Origin: Bdellovibrionales bacterium
GTDB lineage: Bacteria; Bdellovibrionota; Bdellovibrionia; Bdellovibrionales; Bdellovibrionaceae
DNA length: 35,482 bases
Direction: 5' to 3'
Assembly (NCBI GenBank): GCA_005793345.1
Contig: SXSU01000115.1
Location: forward strand, 1-35,482
The translations under genes and the position numbers were made by a program. The notes beneath the pieces are model-generated. The model was not told where the DNA came from, did not search any database, and was given only the letters and a program-made list of their open reading frames with translations. Below are positions 1-8,192 of this stretch, piece after piece; position 1 is the first letter of the stretch; every line of letters begins with the position of its first letter.

Positions 1-70
1 CGACCAATTTTCTTAGTTTTTTCTCTTTTCATCAGAAAATTTTTAATAAATACTTAACCTTTTTATTTTT

Positions 71-1006
71 TTAATTCAGACAATTCAATTTGAAAATTTC
101 AGCTTTATTTGAATTTGCGGCTTCTGTTGAAAAAAGTATGCTTTTGCTTCCCAAAAGATAAGTTATGGCCTCTTGTTGTGGAGAAATACTTCTTAAATTA
201 ATAATTTTATAATCTATATCTTCTTTTAAATTTGTAGTGTTCAGATTTAATAAATTTGAAATATCAAGATTAAATTCTATTATATTTTCATACGTAAGGA
301 TAGCAAACTTTTTTCCATCTTCTGAAATTGTTGCCCCAGTAATAATTTGGCCAAGCAATCCATAATTATAATTTATCCAAGGAATATCTATCTCTCCAAC
401 ATGTTCAAAAACAACAGGGTTAGATGATAATAATAATTGTTTTGAAATTTTAAATATTTTTGCAGCGTAAGCTCTTCTGGTAACGAAACTAAACTCTTTT
501 GTCATTATATAAACATCACCATTTGGATGAATAAACATTGCTTCAGCATCATGAGGATGATCTGGATATTTTATTTGTAATTTTTGAATCGGTCGCACTG
601 GTTGTAAAAAATTTTTCTCTTCTTGAATTATTAATAACTCAACAGAAGCTCGCACTTCATGGTTGTCACCAATATCTGCTAAAAATATACAAGACTGTCC
701 ATTTAGACATCCTCCTACAGCAATTTCCTCAACATCATTTGGACTATAATCTGAAATTTGTATTTTATGTGTATTTGCTCCTGCCATATCTGTGTAATAA
801 AAATACGGACCATCTCCAGAATCATTATTATGATAAAGTCGGTTTGAAATTATTTTTGAATAAGCCAATCCACTTGCTTCTGATATTATTTTTGTATCTA
901 AATGCCCAATAATTTCAGGAGTACTCCAGTTTGTACATAGAGTTGCGAAACATAAACTTGATTTAAAGATAAAAATAAAAATAAATAAATTTGAAAATAA
1001 TTTCAT
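71..1006 (-). CDS. Secreted beta-propeller-like protein of unknown function
   Basis: I do not recognise a named gene. The 311-residue product starts with a hydrophobic signal peptide (about residues 1-21, ending near CFA), so export is expected. The mature part has short repeated beta-strand blocks such as EASGLAYSK, NNDSGDGPYFYYTD, VEEIAVGG, CIFLADIGDN, DAEAMFIHPNGDVYIMTKE and TGATISEDGKKFAILTYE. These resemble the blades of SdiA-regulated or phytase-esterase-like propellers, in which acidic residues line the top of the barrel. A strong AGGAG ribosome site lies 6 nt before the ATG at 1006. It stands alone, with no operon partner in the window. The fold call is moderately sure; no substrate can be given. 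Confidence 0.7.
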   Translation of the reverse strand: MKLFSNLFIFIFIFKSSLCFATLCTNWSTPEIIGHLDTKIISEASGLAYSKIISNRLYHNNDSGDGPYFYYTDMAGANTHKIQISDYSPNDVEEIAVGGCLNGQSCIFLADIGDNHEVRASVELLIIQEEKNFLQPVRPIQKLQIKYPDHPHDAEAMFIHPNGDVYIMTKEFSFVTRRAYAAKIFKISKQLLLSSNPVVFEHVGEIDIPWINYNYGLLGQIITGATISEDGKKFAILTYENIIEFNLDISNLLNLNTTNLKEDIDYKIINLRSISPQQEAITYLLGSKSILFSTEAANSNKAEIFKLNCLN

Positions 1007-1122
1007 TTGTTCTCCTTTTTAAAATATTCAACAATCAATATAATTAAATACTCCAATAATCTTTTAAGCAATCTTTTAAAAAATTGAAAAAACAAAAAAT
1101 TTACAGAACAAATATGAATGTA

Positions 1123-1425
1123 TTATGGAATGAGGCTTAGTGGTAACAACACTGTACCAACAAGCGCAAATGGTCGACCAGGATTCAAATGACCAGAATA
1201 AGTCATAATATCCAGAAGATCGCACCAATAATTATTAAAATGACTATAGCCAATTTGGGATGCGTTAAGCCTTGCGCTCCCCGGATACAATATAGAAGCA
1301 TAAAAATATAAAATCAAAAATGAAAATATTCCAAAGATTGGAAACAAAGATATAATTCTTTTCATCAATTTAGAATAGGTATGCAAAATAGAAATGGTCA
1401 ATAAACTAATCTTTGGTATTTGCAC
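1123..1425 (-). pseudogene. Truncated DUF998-like membrane protein remnant
   Basis: The reading frame encodes one hydrophobic helix followed by a conserved-looking stretch (YPGSARLNASQIGYSHFNNYWCDLL, then GHLNPGRPFAL) typical of the first third of DUF998-like multi-helix membrane proteins of about 200 residues. It stops at LSLIP* after the beginning of the second helix. The about 110 bases downstream of the stop contain no continuation of the family in any frame that I can see. The frame opens with GTG at 1425, but neither this nor the internal ATG (residue 21, MKRIISLFP) has a clear ribosome site. I read it as a 3'-truncated relic; a short functional protein cannot be excluded. Confidence 0.45.
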
Positions 1426-1524
1426 GCTGCTATGTTTAAACCCTGAAAAATAATAAATTGTATATAATCATACTGGCCTGCTTGTCAGCTCACAACGTTT
1501 AAAGGGATGAAAAATTAAATTAAT

Positions 1525-2400
1525 TTACGTAAAGCTTAGACTTCGCATTGAAATAGATGCGTGTTGAATATCTTCGTACTCAAATTTTAAAGTATCCTCA
1601 TTTGTTGAAGATCCTAAAATATAAAGTAACGGATGAAAGTGCTCTGCAGTTGGGTGACTTAATTTTCCAGAGGGTAAGTTTAAAGATTCATTTAAAATTG
1701 AATTAAAATCTCTTGATGTAATTTTATTTTTGATCCAATCATCAAATTCTTGTGCCCAATCATGAGGTTTAACATTGGGACTCCAATCAATTTTTTGTAA
1801 ATTGTGGACAAGGTTACCACTACCTATTATTAAAACCCCCTTCTCTCTTAAATAACTTAGTTCTTTTCCTAATTCGAAATGAAAAGACATTGGCTTTCTT
1901 TTATCTAAACTAAGTTGAAGGACTGGTATATTTGCATCAGGATAAAGATGCCGCAGGACAGACCATGTGCCATGGTCTAATCCCCATTCATTTGCATCTA
2001 AATTTATTTTAGGGTTACTAATTATTTCTGAAATGTTTTTTGCTAATGAAAAATTTCCTGGAGCTGGATATTGAATATCAAAAAGCTCCTTGGGAAATCC
2101 GTAAAAATCATGAATCGTTTTTGGACTTTCCATGCTTGTCACCCAAGTGCCATTTGTTTCCCAATGTGCAGATACACATAAAATTGCGTTTGGAGTTGGA
2201 ATTTTTTTAGCTATTTCGCGTAGTGTTTCTGTGTATTGATTTCGTTCGATTGCATTCATTGGAGAGCCGTGCCCAAAAAAGAAGACTGGCATTTTTGATT
2301 GCGATTTAATATTCATAAAAAATCTCCCATAAATAGAATAACCTAGTATTGGAATTAGTCCTGAAATTATTGAACCAATAAAAACTCTTCTGCTTTTCAC
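1525..2400 (-). CDS. ygiD: 4,5-DOPA-extradiol-type dioxygenase with N-terminal Tat-like leader
   Basis: This is a LigB-superfamily extradiol ring-cleavage dioxygenase of the YgiD/DODA group, metal-dependent. The match to E. coli YgiD runs over nearly the whole protein: FFGHGSPMNA (43-50 region), VSAHWETNGT, IHDFYGFP, YPAPG, EWGLDHGTWSVL, GSGNLVHNL and PTAEHFHPLLYILG. Candidate metal and catalytic histidines are H44, H79, H143, H199 and H254. E. coli YgiD starts directly at the core and is about 262 residues; here about 30 residues are added in front, with SRRVFIGS followed by a hydrophobic run (residues 3-25), which looks like a twin-arginine signal or membrane anchor. The start is GTG at 2400, preceded by AAGGAT. 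The physiological substrate is unknown. Confidence 0.9.
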   Translation of the reverse strand: MKSRRVFIGSIISGLIPILGYSIYGRFFMNIKSQSKMPVFFFGHGSPMNAIERNQYTETLREIAKKIPTPNAILCVSAHWETNGTWVTSMESPKTIHDFYGFPKELFDIQYPAPGNFSLAKNISEIISNPKINLDANEWGLDHGTWSVLRHLYPDANIPVLQLSLDKRKPMSFHFELGKELSYLREKGVLIIGSGNLVHNLQKIDWSPNVKPHDWAQEFDDWIKNKITSRDFNSILNESLNLPSGKLSHPTAEHFHPLLYILGSSTNEDTLKFEYEDIQHASISMRSLSFT

Positions 2401-2433
2401 ATTTATCCTTATTTATTAAAATCTGTTAACTCA

Positions 2434-2557
2434 TGAATACAGTTCACTTTTGGTAAATCAAGTCCGCACGACAGAGGGCGAATGAGAACTACGAATAGTA
2501 AGTCTTAAGGAGCCTAATGGAGAGAATCGCCGAGTTACCTTAAGTAAACTGAATTTA
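2434..2557. other. GC-richer structured island: nested inverted repeats, candidate ncRNA/leader or MITE
   Basis: The gap 2401-2756 holds no gene. Within it this segment is clearly richer in G+C than the surrounding AT-rich DNA and folds on itself. Outer stem: 2440-2449 pairs with 2542-2551 (one mismatch); after a TT/TT internal loop, GGTAA 2452-2456 pairs with TTACC 2535-2539. Outside it, 2434-2438 pairs with 2553-2557 including one wobble. Inner stem: GGCGA 2477-2481 pairs with TCGCC 2527-2531. A small hairpin, ACTA-CGAA-TAGT, lies at 2488-2499. It matches no RNA family that I recognise. On the minus strand it would end 34 nt before the ygiD start. The remainder of the gap (2558-2756) shows only AT-rich sequence. 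Confidence 0.5.
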
Positions 2558-2756
2558 ACAACATATTAATAAAAGTTTAAAGTATTAAGCTTAATCAGGA
2601 TCAGTATATTATATTTTGTACTCATTATGGAAAAAAATTAAATTGTTAACTACCTTCAAATTTTGATATACTTTCAAATATATTTTTTAAAATTTAATTT
2701 ACTTTGATATGATTTAAATTTTTTTGAGATGAACTCGAATAGTAAAATCTTTTTTA

Positions 2757-3542
2757 TCATACCACATCCATTTCGCCTGAATTAATTACTTCTGATAATC
2801 TTGCTCGTAAACGTTGAACGGCTTGGGCATGAAGTTGGGAAACTCGACTTTCCGTAACTCTTAATACTTGACCAATTTCCTTTAAACTTAAATCTTCATA
2901 ATAGTATAATGATAAAACCATCTTTTGTCGCTCTGGCAAATCGTCCATTGCTTTACATACAATTTCTTTTACTGATTTTATATTTAGTTGGTTAAATGGA
3001 TTTGCTAATTTGCATCCCTCTAAAATATTTAATATTGATTTTTTATCGTAATCGCTAAAAGTTGGAGATTCATCAATTGATAATAAACTGACTGGTCTAG
3101 TTTGATTTATGAGCTCATGATACTCTTCGATTGTAATGTTTAACCCTTTAGCCATTTCCTCTTCTGTAACTACTCGCCCCAACTCAGATTCTAATTGAAT
3201 AATTTTTTTATCAATAACCTTTGCTTTATCACGAATAGATCGTGGTATCCAATCTTGTGCTCTTAATTCATCAAGAATTGCACCACGAATTCTAAATTCT
3301 GCATAGGTTTTAAATTTATTATCTCGAGACGGATCATATTTTTCAATAGCATCCATTAAACCAATTACACCTGCAGAAATTAAATCATCCAATTCAATAT
3401 TAGAAGGTAGGCGCACCGCAATTTTTTGTGCGATAAATCGAATTAATGGAGCATACTCCATGATGAGTCTATCTTTTTGCTGAGGAGTCAGTCTTGTTGG
3501 ATCCTCTTTATATTTCTTCAATAACGCAGATGATTTCGTCAT
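2757..3542 (-). CDS. fliA: Flagellar RNA polymerase sigma factor FliA (sigma-28, WhiG type)
   Basis: Sigma-70 family factor of the FliA/WhiG group, directing transcription of late flagellar and chemotaxis genes. Region 2 is at about residues 28-105 (YAPLIRFIAQK, LDDLISAGVIGLMDAIEKYDP, FKTYAEFRIRGAILDELR, DWIPRSIR). Region 3 follows (LGRVVTEEEMAKGL), and region 4 is C-terminal (LPERQKMVLSLYYYEDLSLKEIG, then the recognition helix TESRVSQLHAQAVQRL). The usual length is about 240-260 residues; here 261. An AAGGGG site sits 6 nt before ATG 3542; a GTG one codon upstream (3545) is an alternative start. It is the last gene of the flagellar operon, 80 nt after flhG, so the class III sigma factor is probably made from the sigma-54 promoter ahead of fliL. 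Confidence 0.95.
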   Translation of the reverse strand: MTKSSALLKKYKEDPTRLTPQQKDRLIMEYAPLIRFIAQKIAVRLPSNIELDDLISAGVIGLMDAIEKYDPSRDNKFKTYAEFRIRGAILDELRAQDWIPRSIRDKAKVIDKKIIQLESELGRVVTEEEMAKGLNITIEEYHELINQTRPVSLLSIDESPTFSDYDKKSILNILEGCKLANPFNQLNIKSVKEIVCKAMDDLPERQKMVLSLYYYEDLSLKEIGQVLRVTESRVSQLHAQAVQRLRARLSEVINSGEMDVV

Positions 3543-3622
3543 CACAAACCCCTTATTAACTTCTTACCATGGCCTTTAAATAAATTAACACTTGGAATCT
3601 CAACTTAAAAGTCCAATTCATT

Positions 3623-4429
3623 TTATGCCAGGCCTACAAGCTGGGACCAAAACAACTTTAATCCTTGAGATGTGTTTGGGATCAAACTATCGTCTAATAG
3701 ATTAAAACTGATTCCTCTAAATGCTTCAGCAACACAAGAGTCCGGATTTTGATTTACTACCAACCTTTGTTGAAAATTCAGTTTTCTCATGTTCTGATCA
3801 TGTGGTATGACTCCAATTAAATTTAATCCCACATTTAAAAACTGATCTACAACATCTGCAAACTTATGAAATAGATGAATACCTTCTTGATAATCACGAA
3901 CTTGATTGCAAAGAATTGTAATTCTTTTCAAATGAAAATTATTATACATAACTTTAAGAAGAGCATAAGCATCAGTAAAACTGGCTGGCTCTGGCGTTAA
4001 TACTAAAATAGCCTGATCAACAGCAGCGTTTAGATAAAATACATGCTCATTTAATCCAGGAGCAGTATCAACTAAAAGGTAATCATACTTGTATTGGATC
4101 TGTTCAATTATATCCAGCAAAGATCTTTTTTGAAAAGTCGACATTTTATAAAAATCTGTAATACCACTACCTCCAGAAATTAAATCTATCCGAGGATTAA
4201 TTGGGTGAATAATTTCGTCTAATGATTTTTTTTCATTCAAAACATCAATAATATTAAATGGTGCACGAGATCCAAACATGATATCCATATTTGCCATTCC
4301 GATATCACCATCTAGAATGAGAACTTTTTGATCCATTTCTGAAAGTTGAAGTGCAAGGTTTGCAATAATTGTTGATTTTCCTACTCCGCCCTTACCCGAT
4401 GTAACACTTATAGTTTTTGTTCCGCGCAT
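3623..4429 (-). CDS. flhG: Flagellar number regulator FlhG (FleN/YlxH, MinD-like ATPase)
   Basis: ParA/MinD-superfamily ATPase that, with FlhF, sets flagellum number and placement at the pole. Deviant Walker A motif SGKGGVGKST at residues 11-20, Walker A' DGDIGMANMD at 40-49 and the switch DTAPGLNEH at 121-129 are all present. At 268 residues it is shorter than many FlhG proteins (about 290-300): it begins seven residues before the Walker A motif and lacks the N-terminal DQAxxLR helix that in studied FlhG proteins stimulates FlhF GTPase activity. An in-frame TGA three codons upstream of the ATG rules out an extended start. GAGGGA precedes the ATG. It lies 12 nt after flhF. Confidence 0.92.
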   Translation of the reverse strand: MRGTKTISVTSGKGGVGKSTIIANLALQLSEMDQKVLILDGDIGMANMDIMFGSRAPFNIIDVLNEKKSLDEIIHPINPRIDLISGGSGITDFYKMSTFQKRSLLDIIEQIQYKYDYLLVDTAPGLNEHVFYLNAAVDQAILVLTPEPASFTDAYALLKVMYNNFHLKRITILCNQVRDYQEGIHLFHKFADVVDQFLNVGLNLIGVIPHDQNMRKLNFQQRLVVNQNPDSCVAEAFRGISFNLLDDSLIPNTSQGLKLFWSQLVGLA

Positions 4430-4441
4430 GATAATCCCTCA

Positions 4442-6103
4442 TTATGCTGAATGTGTATTCGATCCAAATCCAATGTTTGAAATTTTAAAAATTAAATCTA
4501 TAACTCTTTCCGACGTTGCTAATTCAAAATCTTCAGGAATATTTGATCCAGTTCCAAAAGAATGCAGTGGAATATTATAATACTTATGAAAATTGTAAAT
4601 CACTCCATGTTTTGATGACTCATCTAAAGCTGTAAAAATAACATCATCAAATTTTATATTTATAAACCGCTTACCAATTTCAAAAGCATCTTCATCTTTG
4701 GACGTAGCAGACAACACAAGGTGATGTGATGACGAGTACTTCTCTGGTGGTAACAGTCTATGAATTAACACTAATTCCGATGTATTTTTTAAACCAAAAC
4801 CTGGAGTATCTAGTAAAATATAGTCTAAGGATTCGATCTCTTGCTGTAATGAATTCCAATCTTGTGGAGTTCGTATTACAACAAAAGGAACATTTAAAAT
4901 CTGAGAATAAATTTTGAGCTGTTCAGTCGCTCCCACTTTATAGGTATCTATTGTAGCTATTGCAATTTTCTTTTTATCTCTAATTGCAAGATGTGAAGCC
5001 AATTTGATGAGAGAAGAAGTTTTACCATGCCCACTTGCGCCTATAAATATTTGGATTTTATTTGAATATGCCGAATTAGATATTTTTATTTCTTCAAGAA
5101 ATTTTTTTACTACACAGCCTTCAGCAAGCGATTTGTTTTTCTTTTGATGTGGTAGTAGATGTTCCTGAATTCCTGATAGAATTTCTGCAATATACTCAGG
5201 TTTTATTCCACTGTTTTGTAACTTTTCAAAAATAAAACTAAGCTCATATTGAATTCCATAATCGTAACCAGGGTAAATATTTTGATTTTTTCCTTGAGGC
5301 ATACTTTTAATGCCTTCAATAATTTTTCTTAATTCATCAACTTCTTTTTGCAAGGAGCTGACAATAACTTCTTTTTCATCTCCATCGTTAACCATAATTT
5401 TATTTTGATTCTCAACAACAACATTTTCTTCATAATCAATTGAGGAATTATTAATAAAGTTTTGATCACTTGAGGTGAAATTGATATTGTTAAAGTTGGC
5501 TTCAGTAGTATTAAAATTATTTTTTTGAATTTCAAATTTTTTGAGGGCTGCCGACTTAGGAGAATTAAATAAACTAAAATTATCAAGTTGAACAGCATCT
5601 AAAGCTCTTTGTGCGGCATTTTTAATTCTATCAGAGGCAATATTTAAGTTACTAATTGTGAAATCATCGGAGTCATCACCGTAGCCCGTTTGATTATCAT
5701 TATCGAATTCATCATCTAATATGTCGGCGTATCTAGTGGCAGAGGCATTGGAGCGAGCCCCAATTACTTTAACATTTGTTTTTAATTCATGTTTAGACTC
5801 AATTTTTGATTCTGGTTTTGAAAAATTAGCAATAGCTTTGTTGATAATATGTTTTTGATTTTTAGCAGTAGATTTTCTTAATATATCCTTTTTATTATCA
5901 GGTAATCTATTCTCTACAATTTGCTTTTTTCGTAAACTTAAATCTGTTATTGCTGCTGTAACTTCTACACTTCCTTCTCCAACCAAACCGTATTTTTTAC
6001 TATTATCTTTTGCAGACAATATAATTGCCTCAGGACCAAGATCTGCCTTGACCATATCAAGAGCTTCTTTCATTGTTTTTGCTTCGTACTTTTTAACGTG
6101 CAT
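4442..6103 (-). CDS. flhF: Flagellar placement GTPase FlhF (SRP-type)
   Basis: SRP-family GTPase that marks the pole for flagellar assembly. The N-terminal domain is typical (MHVKKYEAKTMKEALDMV, LGPEAIILSAK), followed by a long low-complexity Asn/Asp/Lys linker (about 70-250), an N subdomain (about 285-340) and a G domain (348-553). G1 is GASGHGKTS (355-363), G2 region DTYKVGATEQL (386-396), G3 DTPGF (432-436, usually DTAGR), G4 TALDE (491-495, usually TKLDE) and G5 GTGSNIPEDFE (517-527). The G4 lysine that stacks on guanine in the family is therefore replaced by alanine. The start overlaps the flhA end by 11 nt, with GGAGAT ahead of the ATG. Length 553, longer than the usual 370-450 because of the linker. 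Confidence 0.93.
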   Translation of the reverse strand: MHVKKYEAKTMKEALDMVKADLGPEAIILSAKDNSKKYGLVGEGSVEVTAAITDLSLRKKQIVENRLPDNKKDILRKSTAKNQKHIINKAIANFSKPESKIESKHELKTNVKVIGARSNASATRYADILDDEFDNDNQTGYGDDSDDFTISNLNIASDRIKNAAQRALDAVQLDNFSLFNSPKSAALKKFEIQKNNFNTTEANFNNINFTSSDQNFINNSSIDYEENVVVENQNKIMVNDGDEKEVIVSSLQKEVDELRKIIEGIKSMPQGKNQNIYPGYDYGIQYELSFIFEKLQNSGIKPEYIAEILSGIQEHLLPHQKKNKSLAEGCVVKKFLEEIKISNSAYSNKIQIFIGASGHGKTSSLIKLASHLAIRDKKKIAIATIDTYKVGATEQLKIYSQILNVPFVVIRTPQDWNSLQQEIESLDYILLDTPGFGLKNTSELVLIHRLLPPEKYSSSHHLVLSATSKDEDAFEIGKRFINIKFDDVIFTALDESSKHGVIYNFHKYYNIPLHSFGTGSNIPEDFELATSERVIDLIFKISNIGFGSNTHSA

Positions 6104-8192
6104 TGTTTATCTCCACTGTCGCTGTTGACTTTACGTTGGCATCTGAAGTTAATTCGCTGTGTGCTAATACGATGAGTTGAGGTATAAATCGACTAGTAAT
6201 TTTATAAATATGTCTTCTAGATGTTGGACTTGTTAGTAATATTGGTTGGCCTGCAATCTCTGGATGTGAATCAATAGTTCTAGCAATTGATGAAATCATT
6301 CTAGATGCCATTTGTGGGTCCATAATGAGCTGTACACCCTGCTCTGTTTGAATGAGTGAATTTGCTATTAGCTCTTCAATTGATGGGTGAAGGGTAATGA
6401 CTTGCACTACTCCCTCATCATTTCTATATTTAGAAGTAATAGAACGAGCTAAAGATTTTCTTACAGATTCGATTAATAATTCTATATCTTTTACTCGAGT
6501 CGCCTCATCGGCAAGGGTTTCAAAAATTGATAACAAATCACGAATTGAAATTTGCTCTTTTAATAAATTTTGTAACACTCGAACAACCGAACCTAATGTC
6601 ATTAAATTAGGTATTAGTTCTTCGACGACTTTTGAATTTGTTTTTCTTAAGTTCTCAATTAATTGAGAAGCTTCTTGTCTTCCTAATAATTCATGTGCAT
6701 GTGTTCTAATTATTTCAGTTATATGTGTTGCCATTACAGTTGGTAAATCAACCACAGTATAGCCCGCGTTTTCTGCTTCTTCTCTCATCGCAGGAGAAAT
6801 CCAAAGGGCATCCAAACCAAATGCAGGTTCTTTTGTTGGAATTCCATCAACTTCATAACTTACATTACCTGGATCCATGGCAAGCAATAAATCTGATCTA
6901 AGAGATCCTCCGCCGACTTTATTTCCTTTGATTAACAATCTGTATTCCCCAGCATTTAGTTGTAAATTATCTCGAATATGAATACTCGGAATTATAACTC
7001 CCAGATCAAGTGCGAATTGTTTTCGAATTGAAACAATTCGCTCTAGTAAGTCTCCACTTTGATCACTTTCAACAACGCTAATTAATCCATAGCCAACTTC
7101 TAATTCCACAAGATCAAGTGGCAATAAGGATTCAACATTTTCTTTCTTAGGAGCACTAGCTGCATCAACTTCAGATTTTCTTTTAGTTTCTTTTTCTTCT
7201 TCTTGATATTGATAAATGACCCAGGAAACTGAGCCCAGCAAAACACCCATAAACATAAAAGGAATTGTAGGTAATCCTGGAATTAATGAAAGCAAACCTA
7301 AAACACCTCCAGAGATTGCAATCGCCCTATGGTTTGCAAAAAGTTGGCGTGTCATTTCTGTACCCATATTTTCGCCGGAGCGTGAATTTCGTGTAACAAC
7401 CATACCAGCAGCTGTTGATATAATTAAAGCAGGAATTTGCGCTAATAAGCCATCGCCAATAGTCAGCATCGTATAGTTTTTTGCTGCAACGGCAACATCT
7501 AGATTTTTTTGAAGAACACCAATTAATAATCCACCTACAATATTTACAATGGTAATTATAATACCAGCAATCGCATCACCTCTAACAAACTTGCTAGCAC
7601 CATCCATGGCCCCGAAAAAATCTGCTTCTGCTTCTATATCTTTTCTTCTTTTGCGAGCTTCGGTTTCATTGATTAGACCTGCATTTAAATCTGCATCAAT
7701 TGACATTTGTTTACCTGGCATAGCATCCAATGTAAAACGCGCAGCAACCTCGGCAACTCGCCCAGATCCTTTAGTGATAACCACAAAGTTAATTACTACC
7801 AAAATTACGAATACAATAAATCCTATTACATAATTATTTCCAATTACGAAATTTCCAAAAGCATGAATGACACTACCAGCGGCACTTGGTCCTTCATGAC
7901 CATGTGATAAAATCACTCTTGTTGTTGCAACATTTAAAGCTAACCTAAATAAAGTTGAAATTAAAAGTAAAGAAGGAAACACACTAAACTCTAAAGCTTT
8001 ATTAGTATAAATTGCGACTAATAAAATTAATATACTCAATGCTAGAGAAAGGGTTAATGTAAAATCTAACAAGATTGCTGGAATTGGAATGATCATCACT
8101 CCCAAAATTCCAAGCAACGCAAATGCGATCATTAGATCGGTATTCTTTGTGTATTTTTCAAATCTTTTTATAAAAAGAAAAACATCTGCCAT
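6093..8192 (-). CDS. flhA: Flagellar export gate protein FlhA
   Basis: Large inner-membrane component of the flagellar type III export gate, which binds chaperone-substrate complexes through its cytoplasmic ring. The N-terminal half has about eight membrane helices (residues about 20-325) and the FHIPEP hallmark regions: FPSLLLISTLFRLALNVATTR, FVVITKGSGRVAEVAARFTLDAMPGKQMSIDADLNAG, and GDGLLAQIPALIISTAAG. The C-terminal half (about 350-699) is the soluble domain, with DLVELEVGYGLI and GQPILLTSPTSRRHI. The length of 699 is normal. The ATG shares one base with the flhB stop (TAATG), implying coupled translation. Confidence 0.97.
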   Translation of the reverse strand: MADVFLFIKRFEKYTKNTDLMIAFALLGILGVMIIPIPAILLDFTLTLSLALSILILLVAIYTNKALEFSVFPSLLLISTLFRLALNVATTRVILSHGHEGPSAAGSVIHAFGNFVIGNNYVIGFIVFVILVVINFVVITKGSGRVAEVAARFTLDAMPGKQMSIDADLNAGLINETEARKRRKDIEAEADFFGAMDGASKFVRGDAIAGIIITIVNIVGGLLIGVLQKNLDVAVAAKNYTMLTIGDGLLAQIPALIISTAAGMVVTRNSRSGENMGTEMTRQLFANHRAIAISGGVLGLLSLIPGLPTIPFMFMGVLLGSVSWVIYQYQEEEKETKRKSEVDAASAPKKENVESLLPLDLVELEVGYGLISVVESDQSGDLLERIVSIRKQFALDLGVIIPSIHIRDNLQLNAGEYRLLIKGNKVGGGSLRSDLLLAMDPGNVSYEVDGIPTKEPAFGLDALWISPAMREEAENAGYTVVDLPTVMATHITEIIRTHAHELLGRQEASQLIENLRKTNSKVVEELIPNLMTLGSVVRVLQNLLKEQISIRDLLSIFETLADEATRVKDIELLIESVRKSLARSITSKYRNDEGVVQVITLHPSIEELIANSLIQTEQGVQLIMDPQMASRMISSIARTIDSHPEIAGQPILLTSPTSRRHIYKITSRFIPQLIVLAHSELTSDANVKSTATVEINNAR

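Noticed and set aside
1..32. Possible start of a minus-strand gene (ATG at 32 followed by a Lys-rich frame running off the left edge)
   Set aside because: Only about 10 codons are visible and no ribosome site precedes the ATG, so it cannot be told from chance.
2423..2442. CTGT...ACAG as a LexA box near ygiD
   Set aside because: The spacing is 12 instead of 8 and the inner symmetry is poor.
2461..2545. c-di-GMP-I or glycine riboswitch in the GC-rich island
   Set aside because: A few short motifs look similar (GCAC, GGAGAGA, CGCCGAG), but the order and the stems between them do not fit either consensus.
2426..2559. TTAAC direct repeats as a target-site duplication around the island
   Set aside because: The right copy overlaps the inverted repeat and the two are not symmetric about it, so it is probably chance in AT-rich DNA.
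7216..7833. Open plus-strand frames opposite flhA
   Set aside because: They are antisense shadows of a fully conserved gene, with no ribosome sites and no protein-like composition.
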